64,000 nucleotides of DNA, from assembly GCA_033239525.1 (NCBI GenBank), contig BSYO01000024.1:15247268-15311267 (forward strand), in the 5' to 3' direction. This DNA comes from Nepenthes gracilis (taxonomy: Eukaryota; Streptophyta; Magnoliopsida; Caryophyllales; Nepenthaceae). The notes under the pieces were generated by a model. That model searched no databases. It saw only the letters and a list, made by a program, of their open reading frames with translations, and was not told the DNA's origin. Within the stretch, counting starts at the first letter, position 1; each line of letters begins with the position of its first letter. A program made the translations under genes and the position numbers. Below are positions 34,009 to 43,495 of this stretch, in pieces.

Positions 34009-35800
34009 ATGCTGAATACTCGAGCACAAGCCAGTGCTCTGGCAATGGAGGTCATTGCCCAAAATGAAGACCCCCCTGTCGGGAACCAAGCAAACGACCG
34101 TCTAGAGCCCGACGTACACCGCCGAGCTGTGGACGTGGGCGACATCAAGCTAGTCCTCCGTGCCCTGTGCGAGAACACGGGAACCGCCTTGCCGGGAGTA
34201 GCTCCCTCAGTGCGTCAGGCCTCCACCTCCAAGAGAACAAGGCGTCGTGCCGCGGCCCGCAGGAGGCGAGCTAACCAGCCCGACGATGCTGCAGCCCAGG
34301 CGGCCCTAAGCGGAAATGATCCTAACGAGGCAGAAATTCATCCCGCCCGCGACGATAGGGAGGACAACCCTGAGCAGCGTAACCCCCGCGATTCGCGCGG
34401 CAACTGGTGGCAGACCGCGGCCGGCTCCAACAGCGAACGAGCCACTCAGGCGGAGAGTCGCCATCCCCGACGAGCTCGACCGCACCTCTAGGACCCCACG
34501 GAGCTCCGCGATGTCATCAACGCGCGGAGAGGCACTACGGACCCGTCGATGGAGGAGAAAGTCAAGGTGTTGTGGGACATCCTACACAAGGAGAAGCCCA
34601 TGCCCTTCTCCGCCGACCTCCGGAGATCGCCCTTCGCCATGGACTTGTGGACCCAGCCACTGCCAAACAAGTTCAAGATGCCGGTCCTGGAGGGGTACGA
34701 CGGAAGCAAGGACTCGATGGACCACCTCAACTGCTTCCTTACGCACTTGTCCTTATAGGGGGCAAGCAAGGCCCTGATGTGCCAATGTTTTCTTGTCACC
34801 CTTTAGGGGGACGCATTGCTCTAGTTTTACGGCCTCCCCCTGAACTCCATACGCTCGTTTGATGAGCTTGCTGACAGCTTCATGAGCCAGTTTGCCTCCA
34901 ACTGCAGGGAGGAGAGGCAACCGTGGCACCTGGTCCGCCTCCGCCAAAGGTCAGACGAAAGCCTGAAGCGGTTCCTGAACCGTTTCGTCACCGAGGCGCG
35001 GCGAATCCCCCAACTATCTGACGAGCTGAAGCTCAACGCCTTCGTTGCCACCGTGGCTGCGGGGGACTTCTTCAAGCACCTGTCGCACCAGCGCCCTCAG
35101 ACCTTCCGGGAGGCTGAGGCCATCGCCCGGACGTATATCACGGCCGAAGAGACTAATGAGGGGAAGCACCCTGAGTGAGCGGACCGGCCCCCGGAAGCCC
35201 CCAGGATGACCAGCGGTCAGAAGAGGGACAGCGACTCCCAACGCTTCCTAGAGCGCCGAAAGCAGCAGCGACCCCCGCCGGGGCCCAGAAAGGACTACGA
35301 CAGAGCTTCTATGACTCCTCTGAATGACAACCGCACCAACATCCTGATGCAGATCTAGGATGAGAAGTTCCTCATGTGGCCAAAGATGCCGAAGGGTCCC
35401 AGCGGTAGCGACCAAACAAAATACTGCTAATACCATCATTGCCCGGGACACTTGACCGAGAGCCGCCGGACTTTGCAGCAGGAGATAGAGGATTTGATCC
35501 GGCACAGACATCTGAAGTGGTTCGTGAAGAGTTCAAGGCAGGGACCAGCAACCTCTGACGGTGAAGCCAGCGAGCCTCCGAGGGCCCGCACAGCCGCCGG
35601 CGTGGTCTTCATGGTCTCGACCACGGCCGTCGCGGATGCCAGGAGTGGACAGCCTGAGCCAACTCCCAGTAACAAGCGAGTGAGGATAGGGATTATGGAT
35701 GATGTTATTAGCTTTAGCAACAACGATATGGCTCATGTAACATCTCCCCATACCGATCCCCTTGTTGAATCTGCCCTCGTTTCAGGTGGTGGGATGACTA
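34009..35800 (+). pseudogene. gag: Tat-2 gag (with zinc knuckle)
   Basis: A single frame from MLNTRAQASALAMEV at 34009 to about 35800, cut by TAG at 34489, 34756, 34804 and about 34819, TGA at 35176 and a few more near 35220-35430. Blocks seen are VKVLWDILHKEKPMPF, DLRRSPFAMDLWTQPLPNKF, EGYDGSKDSMDHLNCFLTHL, DELADSFMSQFASNCREERQ, RFLNRFVTEARRIPQLSDEL and a degenerate knuckle YHHCPGHLTESRR with LQQEIEDLIRHRHL after it. At 34756 a TAG follows LSL where Gln would need one base change, and Tat-1 also has a stop after HLSL. An upstream Met at 33823 lies in the LTR and is not the start. Confidence 0.88.
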
Positions 35801-35804
35801 CCAA

Positions 35805-36250
35805 CTGAAACGACTTTTCATCGATAATGGAAGTTCACAAAATTTATTGTATCTCAGTGCCTTCTTTAAACTTGGACTAAAACGAAGCCAAATGAAAGCT
35901 GCCAGCGAACCCTTGTACGGCCTGGACAACGAACCTGCCCGGTACAAGGGATAGTCCGGCTACAGGTCACCATGGGAACCCACCCGCGCTCCGTGACGTG
36001 AGAGATGGTGTTCCTCGTCGTTGACCTACCATCTGTCTACAATGCTATATTGGGAAGGCCCTTCCTCACTACCTTCGGAGCTGTAACGTCCATCCCACAC
36101 CTGAAGGTGAAGTTTCCCATCACGCGGGGCATAGGAGAAGTCCTCAGAGACTAGGAGATGGAACGGACGTGCTACCTGTCCCAGATCAACCCCGCAGTAC
36201 CATGCTACCCGGATGAAGACCTCGACTTCCGCGACGAGACCCTGCTGCAA
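35805..36250 (+). pseudogene. pol: Tat-2 protease
   Basis: The aspartic protease active site reads RLFIDNGSSQNLLYLSAFF with the Asp codon at 35823-35825. After a single-base frame change near 35950 the second half continues IVRLQVTMGTHPRSVT, stop, [20 protein letters not shown], where ILGRP is the conserved second motif. There is one TGA inside and TAG stops near 36153 and 36258. The catalytic DNGS is intact even though the frame is broken. Confidence 0.8.
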
Positions 36251-36299
36251 CGGGCCTAGTCGGGGGAAGAAACTGAGGCGATCCCCTTAAACCCTTCCG

Positions 36300-37435
36300 A
36301 GCCGGAGAGGTGCATCAACGTGGGCAGATCCCTCCGGCTCGAAGAACACGACCAACAGATCACCTTCCTTAGGGCCAACTCCGACATGTTTACCTGGGTT
36401 CTCGCTGATATGCCCAGGATAGTGGCCGAAGTTATCATCCACAAGCTGGGCCTTGACACAAGCCGAAAGCCCGTTCGGCAGAAGTAGAGGAACCACTCCG
36501 TTGAAAAGTTGGTCGCCTTCAGGGAAGAAGTGAATAGACCTTTGGACGCTGGATTCATCAGAAAAGTCCAATACCCGGAGTGGCTATCCAACGTTGTGCT
36601 AGTAAAGAAAAGCAGTGGCAAGTGGCGAATGTGCGTCGACTTCACCGACGTAAATAAGGCTTGCCCCAAGGACAGCTTCCCACTCCCAAGGATTGACCAG
36701 CTTGTGGACTCCACATCAGGACAAGAGCTCCTGAGTTTCATGAATGCGTACTCTGGCTACAACTAGATCCGGATGGACCCAAAGGATGATGAGCACACCT
36801 CGTTCATGACTGATCAGGGGACATACTGCTACAAAATGATGCCCTTCGGACTCAAGAATGCGGGTGCAACCTACCAACGCCTGGTGAACAAGATGTTCGA
36901 GGCCCAGATTTGACGAAATATGGAGGTGTACGTGGACAACATGCTCGTGAAGAGCAAAGTCGCCGGCAATCACTTCAGCGACCTAGACAAGACGTTTCAA
37001 GTCCTCCGGAGGGACGGGATGAAGCTCAATCCCGCCAAGTGTGCCTTCAGAGTGACCTCGGGAAAATTCCTAGGCTTCATCGTGTCTCAGCGCGACATTG
37101 AGGCCAACCAAGAGAAGATTAAGGCCATCCTCGACCTGACCCCGCCGCGGACAATAAAAGAAGTACAAAAGTTCACCAGTCGAATAGTAGCCCTTTCGCG
37201 GTTCCTCGCCAAGTCAGCAGAAAAATACTTGCCCTTTTTCAAGGCGCTAAGGGGCACCAAATCGCAGGGATTCAGGTGGAATGAGAAATGCGACGAAGCT
37301 TTCAGAGAGTTGAAGACCTACCTTTCCAGTGCACCACTCCTAAGCTCACCGCACGAGGGGGAAGACCTCTACCTCTACTGGGGCTACGTCACAGCTGGCC
37401 CCTCGGCCGGTGTTAGTTGGGAGCACGAAGGCGGA
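36300..37435 (+). pseudogene. pol: Tat-2 reverse transcriptase
   Basis: Motifs in order are RNHSVEKLVAFREEVNRPLD, GFIRKVQYPEWLSNVVLVKK, KWRMCVDFTDVNKACPKDSF, ELLSFMNAYSGYN, stop, IRMDPKDDEHTSFMTDQG, YKMMPFGLKNAGATYQRLVN, then YVDN at 36929-36940 and the thumb (MKLNPAKCAFRVTSGKFLGF, TPPRTIKEVQKFTSRIVALS). The second catalytic aspartate of YVDD is Asn (AAC for GAC, a single G-to-A change), which abolishes polymerase activity in this family. TAG and TGA stops at about 36486, 36765 and 36912 also break the frame. The remainder of the domain reads cleanly. Confidence 0.9.
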
Positions 37436-38150
37436 TAACAGCGGTGTACTTACGTAAGTCGGGTGTCGACGGACGGGAGGCCCGCTATCCGTACGCCGAA
37501 AAGGATGACGCTTGCGCTTGTCTATGCGGGCGCGGAAGTGCGGCCCTACTTCGGGCCGCACGGATAAATCCTCACGGCGGATCACCCATCAAGTCGATCT
37601 CAGAGAAGCCGAAAACATTTCGACGATTGGTCAAGTGGGCTGTCGAGCTCGGAGAATTTGATCTGGAGTTCCGGCCCCGGCCAGCCGTGAAAGGACAGGC
37701 TCTGGCCGACTTTATTATTGAAGCGGCAACACCAGCACAGAAAGAAGACGACAACCCAGGAAGCGTGGAAGACCGCGATCCTCCTGTACGGACCCTAAAT
37801 GTGGACGGACCATCCACTCAAGTAGGCAACGGAGCTGGTGTTGTGCTGAGGACACCGGAAGGGATGCAGATCACGTACTCAGTCACATTGGCCTTCCAAG
37901 CCACAAACAACATAGCAGAATACGAGGCCCTCCCTCGCGGGCCTGCGACTGGCTAAGGAATGTTCCGCGCGGTCGTTGGTCATGCGCAGTGACTCCGAAC
38001 TTGTGGTCAATCAGGTGAAGGGGAACTTTGACGCCTTGAACCCGCAGCTTGTGAGGTACTTGGCAAGAGCAAAGGCCCTGATCCGTGAGTTCGATCGATT
38101 TTTGATCGAGCACATCCTAAGGTAGGATAACGAGCGCGCTGATCGACTGC
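37436..38150 (+). pseudogene. pol: Tat-2 RNase H and second (archaeal-type) RNase H
   Basis: The first RNase H is frame-broken: TYVSRVSTDGRPAIRTPKRM then ALVYAGAEVRPYFGPHG around 37446-37566, rejoining FRRLVKWAVELGEFDLEF at 37618. The second reads VRTLNVDGPSTQVGNGAGVV, then QATNNIAEYEAL, a frame change near 37935, SDSELVVNQVKGNFDALNPQ and LVRYLARAKALIREF. The acidic triad positions (VDG, EYE, SDSE) are all present. Having both domains is characteristic of Tat elements. Confidence 0.85.
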
Positions 38151-39490
38151 CCCGGGATGCAGCTTGCCAGATCCATGGAGCAGTACGTGAGAGGGCCCAG
38201 GGAAGTCCTGACTGCACATAGTATCGACACCGAAGATAAAGAAGTGCTGCGGGTCGACGCAGGAAACAATTGGATGAAGCCGTACGTAGAGTATCTGACC
38301 GAAGGGACCCTGCCCGACGACGGCAACGAGGCCAAGCGAATCAAGAAGACAGAGGGTTGGTACACGATCCTGAACCGAAGACTGTACAGGCGAGGATACT
38401 CTACACCCCTCCTGAATGCCTTACCCCAGAGGAAGCCAACTACGCTTTGGCCGAAGTGCACCTGGGTCTATGTGGCTCGCACATCGGGGGTAAGAACCTT
38501 ACGTTCAAAATCATGCGACAAGGGTTCTATTGGCCGACCATGAAGCGAGACGCGATGGAGTTCGTCCAGAAGTGTGTGAGTTGCCAGGTCCATGGCAATA
38601 CGACGCATCAGCCGCACACGGAGCTGCACTACCTCCAATCCCCGTAGCCGTTTGCGCAATGGGGGATCGACATACTTGGGCCCCTACCTTTAGCTTCTGG
38701 ACAGAGAAAATTCTTGATCATTGGCATCGACTACTTTACCAAGTGGGTGGAAGCTGTCCCCCTCGCCAAGATCACCGAACAGAATACGACGGAGCTCCTC
38801 CGTTAGGGTATTGTCAGCCGTTTTGGGATTCCCGAGATCGTAGTGACCGACAACGGAACCCAATTCACTGGCAAACGCTTCACAAAATACTGCCACGACC
38901 TCCGCATCAAGCTGATCCATACGTCCGTGGCGCATCCGCAGGCCAACGGGCAGGTCGAAGTCACCAATCGCACATTCCTGCACGGACTAAAGACCAGGTT
39001 GGAAGACACAAGGGGCTCCTGGGTTGAAGAGCTATCGTCCGTACTCTGGTCGTATCGAACAACCCCGTGGGAGTTGACCAGGGAAACGCCCTTCAACCTC
39101 TGCTTTGGGGCTAAGGCTGTGGTCCCCGTGGAAGTGGGGATGCCGAGCCTGCGGATCGAGTGCTTCGACCCAACCACCAACGAACAGAGGCTCCGGGAAA
39201 GTTTAGACTTACTCGCTGAGGTTCAAGACGCAAAGACGGCTTACGGGATCGGCCTACCGGCGCGCTGGGCCGCGTCGTACGGTACTACAACGAACGGGTG
39301 AAAGCACGCCCCCTAGAAGTTAGAGGCCGCGGCAAAGACCGCGAACAAGAACAACCTCTCCCTTGGGTGGGAGGGACCATTCCTCGTCTCCGCAATCCTC
39401 CGGAACGGAGCGTACCAGCTACACGCCCCGAAAGGCAAACTAGTCCCGCAGACTTGGAACGTCACCAACTTGAGAAAGTATTACCAATAA
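38151..39490 (+). pseudogene. pol: Tat-2 integrase, catalytic triad intact
   Basis: After NNWMKPYVEYLTEGTLPDDG comes the HHCC zinc finger (AEVHLGLCGSHIGGKNLTFK, then FVQKCVSCQVHG). The core has the first Asp in GIDILGPLPL at 38669-38671, the second in VTDNGTQFTGKRFTKYC at 38849-38851, and the Glu in GQVEVTNRTFLHGLKTR at 38957-38959, so the D,D(35)E spacing is kept. The C-terminal GPFLVSAILRNGAYQL block and the final NVTNLRKYYQ, ending in TAA at 39488-39490, are in a shifted frame. TAG stops lie near 38646 and 38804. Integrase would insert element cDNA, with the host nucleus as its site of action. Confidence 0.92.
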
Positions 39491-40515
39491 TGCTACATCA
39501 GCCTAGGTAAGTCACGAGCATGTGCATCATAATGAATGCTTGAATATGTGTGAGGCTTTTTGTTAATAAAAATCACTTTTCCTGCCATCCTGCATCTTCA
39601 TTTGTGTGAATTGTTGACATGCATCGCATCCTCAAATCATACGACCTAGACTGCCCCTAAGTCGGGAGGACGAACGTCCGTCCAGAAACCAGTCAGCCCA
39701 CAAAGCGGCCAGCGGTCCGAAATCGACCGTCTCAGGACTTCGTCTCCCCGCTAGATGGCCCGGAGACGGCCCCATACAACTTGGCTCCGTGCCAGTATGC
39801 CCAAGCGGCCCCCCTACACTTTGGCTTCACGCCAGACGGCCCGGAAGCAACTATCCGCAGGCTAAAATACCTTGTCAAAGGGACCCAGGCGGTCAAAACA
39901 TCAGGCCTGGGGGCTTTTGAAGCCCCCAATCTACGACCAACAAAACCTTAGGGGGCAAAAATAGCAGGCGTGCGGCGACCTTCTTGAACAGAAGAGAGCA
40001 CCCTCAGTCTATAATGGTCGTGGGCTAGGAACTTAAAGTTGGTGATCATAGCGCCTTGAGTAGTGGCCACGCACCTCCCGCAATCATACGCGGCCAAGGC
40101 CTAGACCCCGGAGTCCAGTTGCCATGACCTGACAACCTGGCTGACCCTTGCTGTGGCTCCACGGAACTTGCGACGACATCTGCCCTACCGGATGGAACTT
40201 CTCATTAAACGCGTGAGCTGCGACGACATCCTCTGACGAAGGACGAGTACAACGCTAGAAGGTGCCTGGATAGGGCCTTAGAAACGATAGCTCTAAGAGC
40301 TTAGCATTCGAGCACAGGAAGTGATTCCGCAAATCGCATTGAGCGAAGATTGCAAACAGCATACCACACCAAAAGAGAACAAGTGCAAGGAAGAAATAGC
40401 CACTTTTCACTCAGTAACAAGAAACAAGGAAGATACAAAAGCAAAGGATGGCGGCAAAAGACAGACTAACAACCTATAAAGATGGAAACTATTTCAGACA
40501 GGACGGAGCTGCCTC
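39491..40515. other. Tat-2 spacer between pol and the antisense genes
   Basis: No supportable ORF. A phrase of the type GGCCC..ACTTTGGCT..GTGCCAG (about 39755-39840) is repeated imperfectly: GACGGCCCCATACAACTTGG and CGGCCCCCCTACACTTTGGC lie about 46 bp apart. This is the region where the pol and antisense transcripts would converge. AATAAAA at 39564 on the + strand is a candidate polyadenylation signal. Confidence 0.5.
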
Positions 40516-42393
40516 CTAGTGAAAGTTCCTCAGGCGAGACTCCCCCCGGATCCTGGCGTTCCCCGGATGAAAGAGTCCTTCCGGAACATGGGGGGCTACC
40601 AAAGAGGCAATCTTGATGCACAGGCAGATGCCGTCCCAATGTCGAGTCTCCAACGCGAGCCGCGACTCCGACGGAGAAAGCCGACTAACCATGTCTCTGA
40701 CCATCCGTGCGATATCGTCCTCGGCGGCGACGAGCAAGGCTTTCAGTTGCGCCACTCTCTGCTACAAGCGTCCATTCTCCTCTTCGAGAGAGGCGAACCG
40801 GGCCCTTGCTCAATGAATGACCTGCTGCAAGCCCCCGTGAAAGAGGACGGTCAACTCATCGAAGGGATTGGCATCACTGGAAGCCTGTATAAGAAGCAAC
40901 GCCGGAAGCACTCCCAAAGCATGCAACAGTGAAGGAAGGCCAAATTGAAGCAACCATACCTAAGTAGGAGCAGCGCTCGGAGAGTGCGTAAGATCACCTG
41001 GCAGAGCCTCTCCCTGAGGTTCCTCTCCTTCGCCTGCTGGAGGTGAGCTGGCTGGAAAGGTGGCAGCCGTAGGAGCGCTCGGGGGCTCCTGCCACAAGGA
41101 CGTCCAGGCTGCCCTCTCGCTAGCTTGGACCGGATTAGCGGCGATCGCGACCCCTTCCTCCGGAGATGGAGCCATGCCTTCGAGGGCCCTGTACTCCAAT
41201 ATAGGCTCCACAAAGATCACATTCGGCCCCATGGGCCCCCTAGCCTCCGATGTCAGCACAAGCGCAGCCAAAAGTGGCCCCTCCAGGTCGTCAAGGACAA
41301 CAACATCATCCCTCGCTTTCGTAACGGCGTCTACAAACATCTCTGCAATGGAACGAGTGGGGGGGACCCACAGCGGGTTAAGACTCCACCTCGCAGACTT
41401 CGTGAACGGCTAGTCCCGCGGTTGAAGTCGACGATGGCTCGGCAGTCTCCCCCTGGTGACCCACGCTCGTGGCCACCTTCGGAGCCAGATTTCCCGCCAC
41501 AACCGAAGAACTAGCGACCTGTCTTTGGGACCTCCGTGTGGAAGTCCCTCCTGCCTTCCTCAACCTCTTTAAGGGAACCTCCTCCTCGTCATCATTTGAC
41601 GACGACACCAGCAACGAACAACTCTCCTCCTCATCCCCCCGGACGATCGAGGAGCGGCCATATCTCCGAGTTCTCTCTTGCCAGGGCCAACGATCTTCCA
41701 CCCCGACGGAGGCCCCCACTTGGAGGCCTCGAACGTGATGGAAGTCAAGAAGTAACCTTGGACAGAGAACTTCGCTTCCTCAGATTTGATGGCTGAAGTC
41801 AGCTCCGCCACCTCCACAGCATCCTCCGCCGGTGGCTTTTCCTGAAAGAATCCCGAAATCGGGCCCCACACACTCGAAAGCTCAAAGTCGGCGGGCTCTT
41901 GTAGAAAGAAGAAGTGGTCTTTCCAACCCTTCACCGAATCGGGGTTAATTCCACGGAAGCGGAAACCCGCCTTCGGCGACATCGACACCCAATCCTCTAA
42001 CTCCGAGAACCGAAAGATTAGCCTTGCTGCCTTTGCGTTAAAAGAACCACCGTGGAGGTGGGCAAAGATACACAGAAACACCAAATAACGCAAGGCGTTG
42101 GGATGAAACCTCGCCACCGGAACTCTCAACGCGTCTACTAGCGCATACAGCGTGCAGGGTATAGGATAACAAAGCCCCCCTCAGATGGTGCTCGTACACT
42201 GTGATGTAGCCCGATGGGGAGGCGTTGGCTCTGTCCAGTACGCGTGGATCGCGATAATTCCAATCGCTGGGAATACCATAGTCAACCATAAGGGCAGCAA
42301 AAGCGCCTGCAGACAAGACGGACTTGGTGTTATGAACACCATGACGACTCGTCCTGGGAGCCTGGAAAGAAGAAGAACTTTCTTTTTCGCCAT
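40516..42393 (-). pseudogene. Tat-2 antisense ORF 1 (aORF1), broken
   Basis: It runs against gag-pol and is homologous to the Tat-1 aORF. Reading the minus strand: an N-terminal region (MAKKKVLLLSRLPG or SAGAFAALMVDYGIPSDWNY), SPSGYITVYEHHLRGALLSY, a frameshift, then VPVARFHPNALRYLVFLCIF, RFSELEDWVSMSPKAGFRFR and GWKDHFFFLQEPADFELSSV. After these come an acidic SSSNDDEEEVPLKRLRKAGG region and a Glu/Pro-rich part. The C-terminal coiled coil and module follow (RLALETRHWDGICLCIKIAS ... EGLFHPGNARI), with the stop at 40516. A 75-bp intron with GT/AG ends may lie at 40885-40959. Several frameshifts and stops break it. Function is unknown. The N-terminal part belongs to the plant domain known as putative gypsy-type transposon. 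Confidence 0.8.
40885..40959 (-). other. Candidate intron in Tat-2 aORF1
   Basis: On the minus strand the stretch begins G|GTATGG and ends TTATACAG|GCTTCC. It carries the stop that otherwise closes the upstream frame (…SAAPT*) and is pyrimidine-rich toward its 3' end. At the matching place in Tat-1 aORF, 16305-16373 begins GTACTT and ends TTTTTGCAA after a pyrimidine-rich run, an intron-like segment whose AG has decayed. Splicing is inferred. Confidence 0.5.
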
Positions 42394-42808
42394 ATCTCTC
42401 TCTATTGACGCGAGCCTGCTACGCGAAAAATCTCAACAGGAGGAGCAAGCCATCCCGACTAATTTACATAGGCAGCGGAAAACCAACAGGCGGGAAACCT
42501 AAGCGATGCCCACTAAGGGCGACGGGGACACGTGCTGGCTTCGCAGCGCTTCGCAGGATCCGAAATCACCCACAATCATGGCCAAGCGCCAGACTGACAA
42601 GCGCGTTGCCTCAGCCGTCTGACAGGGTAGCACAAAATGAAAGAAACCAATTCGGAAATGAGAAGTTCAGAAGATAAAATGGTACGATGAAACAATAAAT
42701 TTTATTGCAGCAACAGGCCCTGTTACAACGGCTACACACATGTAAAAAAAAAAAGAGAAGAAGAAAAAGAAGGGGGAAGAAGAAGAAGTACGACAGCAAC
42801 AAGAAAAG
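42394..42808. other. Region between the two antisense genes, with A/G-rich tract
   Basis: No ORF is supportable. About 42741-42790 is a purine-rich run of GAAGAAG-type repeats on the + strand. AATAAA on the minus strand at 42701-42706 is a candidate poly(A) signal for aORF2. Confidence 0.5.
42701..42706 (-). terminator. Candidate polyadenylation signal for aORF2
   Basis: The minus strand reads GCAATAAAATT, with AATAAA about 100 nt beyond the aORF2 stop at 42809. The distance fits a plant 3' UTR. The hexamer alone is weak evidence in AT-rich DNA. Confidence 0.4.
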
Positions 42809-43393
42809 CTAATGATCCCAATGGCCTGTGGAAGAGCTTGGGACGTGATAATCCACCAACTGATCACGTGTTCGGGCGTGCGAGTTGCGAGGGTCCAGAA
42901 CACCAACTTGGAAGTTCGAATCCTCCAGCGAGGCTAGCCTCTGGCAGAGCCTAATGGCGTCAAGGTAACTCCTCTCGAGAGCAGGATTCACACCCTCCGG
43001 CCGAAGCCTTGTCTTCAGCTCTGATCGTAGCCTGGAAACCTCAGCCTCATGTTGTTGCCTAAGCTGCTCGATCTCCCCTTCAAGGGCCAGTATGCAGGCC
43101 TGAGCCCCCACATTGGCACCAACGAGACGTGTGGCTCTGGCCTCTAACTCGGCCCAAGCGCCCTCCAGGTGTGCAACGCGGGCCCTTAGCCACTCCGCCT
43201 CAACAGCAGCCGTCCCAACACGTGGCTCAACCCTCTCGAAACCCGAAGGCGCGCTCCGATTCTGAGAAGGACCCACGACTGTGGCTTCAGAGCAAGCCCC
43301 TCCAGAAGTGTCGGCTCTCGAAGTCCTGGGAGCGTGAGATCCAAACTCAGATTCGTCAGAGGAGCGCTCCGAGTCGTGAGAGGAGTCCTCCAT
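42809..43393 (-). CDS. Tat-2 antisense ORF 2 (aORF2), intact 194-codon ORF
   Basis: Starts MEDSSHDSERSSDESEFGSH at 43393; an in-frame Met at 43657 lies upstream of the TATA-like box and is less likely. The order is an acidic/Ser-rich N-terminus, a low-complexity linker (about residues 20-70), and a predicted coiled coil at about 70-140 (EWLRARVAHLEGAWAELEAR, then ALEGEIEQLRQQHEAEVSRL). A C-terminal module follows at about 150-185 (ALERSYLDAIRLCQRLASLE ... QVGVLDPRNSHARTRDQLVD). The last part matches the ends of both aORF1 and the Tat-1 aORF, but the transposon-type N-terminal domain is missing. It is uninterrupted, while gag, pol and aORF1 beside it are broken. Function is unknown. Confidence 0.65.
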   Translation of the reverse strand: MEDSSHDSERSSDESEFGSHAPRTSRADTSGGACSEATVVGPSQNRSAPSGFERVEPRVGTAAVEAEWLRARVAHLEGAWAELEARATRLVGANVGAQACILALEGEIEQLRQQHEAEVSRLRSELKTRLRPEGVNPALERSYLDAIRLCQRLASLEDSNFQVGVLDPRNSHARTRDQLVDYHVPSSSTGHWDH

Positions 43394-43487
43394 CAACCTC
43401 GCAGCAAGAAGATGCACACGAAGAAAGCAAGTTACCAATAAGCACACAGGCGCGAGGAAATGCAAGGTTCTAGGAGAAAATGGCACA

Positions 43488-43495
43488 TTTAAATA
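43488..43495 (-). promoter_or_regulatory. TATA-like box upstream of aORF2
   Basis: The minus strand reads GCCTATTTAAATGTGCC, giving TATTTAAA about 95 nt upstream of the Met codon at 43393. It stands out in otherwise GC-rich sequence. Together with the downstream AATAAA it outlines a compact antisense transcription unit. Confidence 0.5.

Noticed and set aside
36256..36741. 161-codon minus-strand ORF across Tat-2 RT
   Set aside because: Shadow of the RT frame on the other strand; RT motifs are unmistakable on the + strand.
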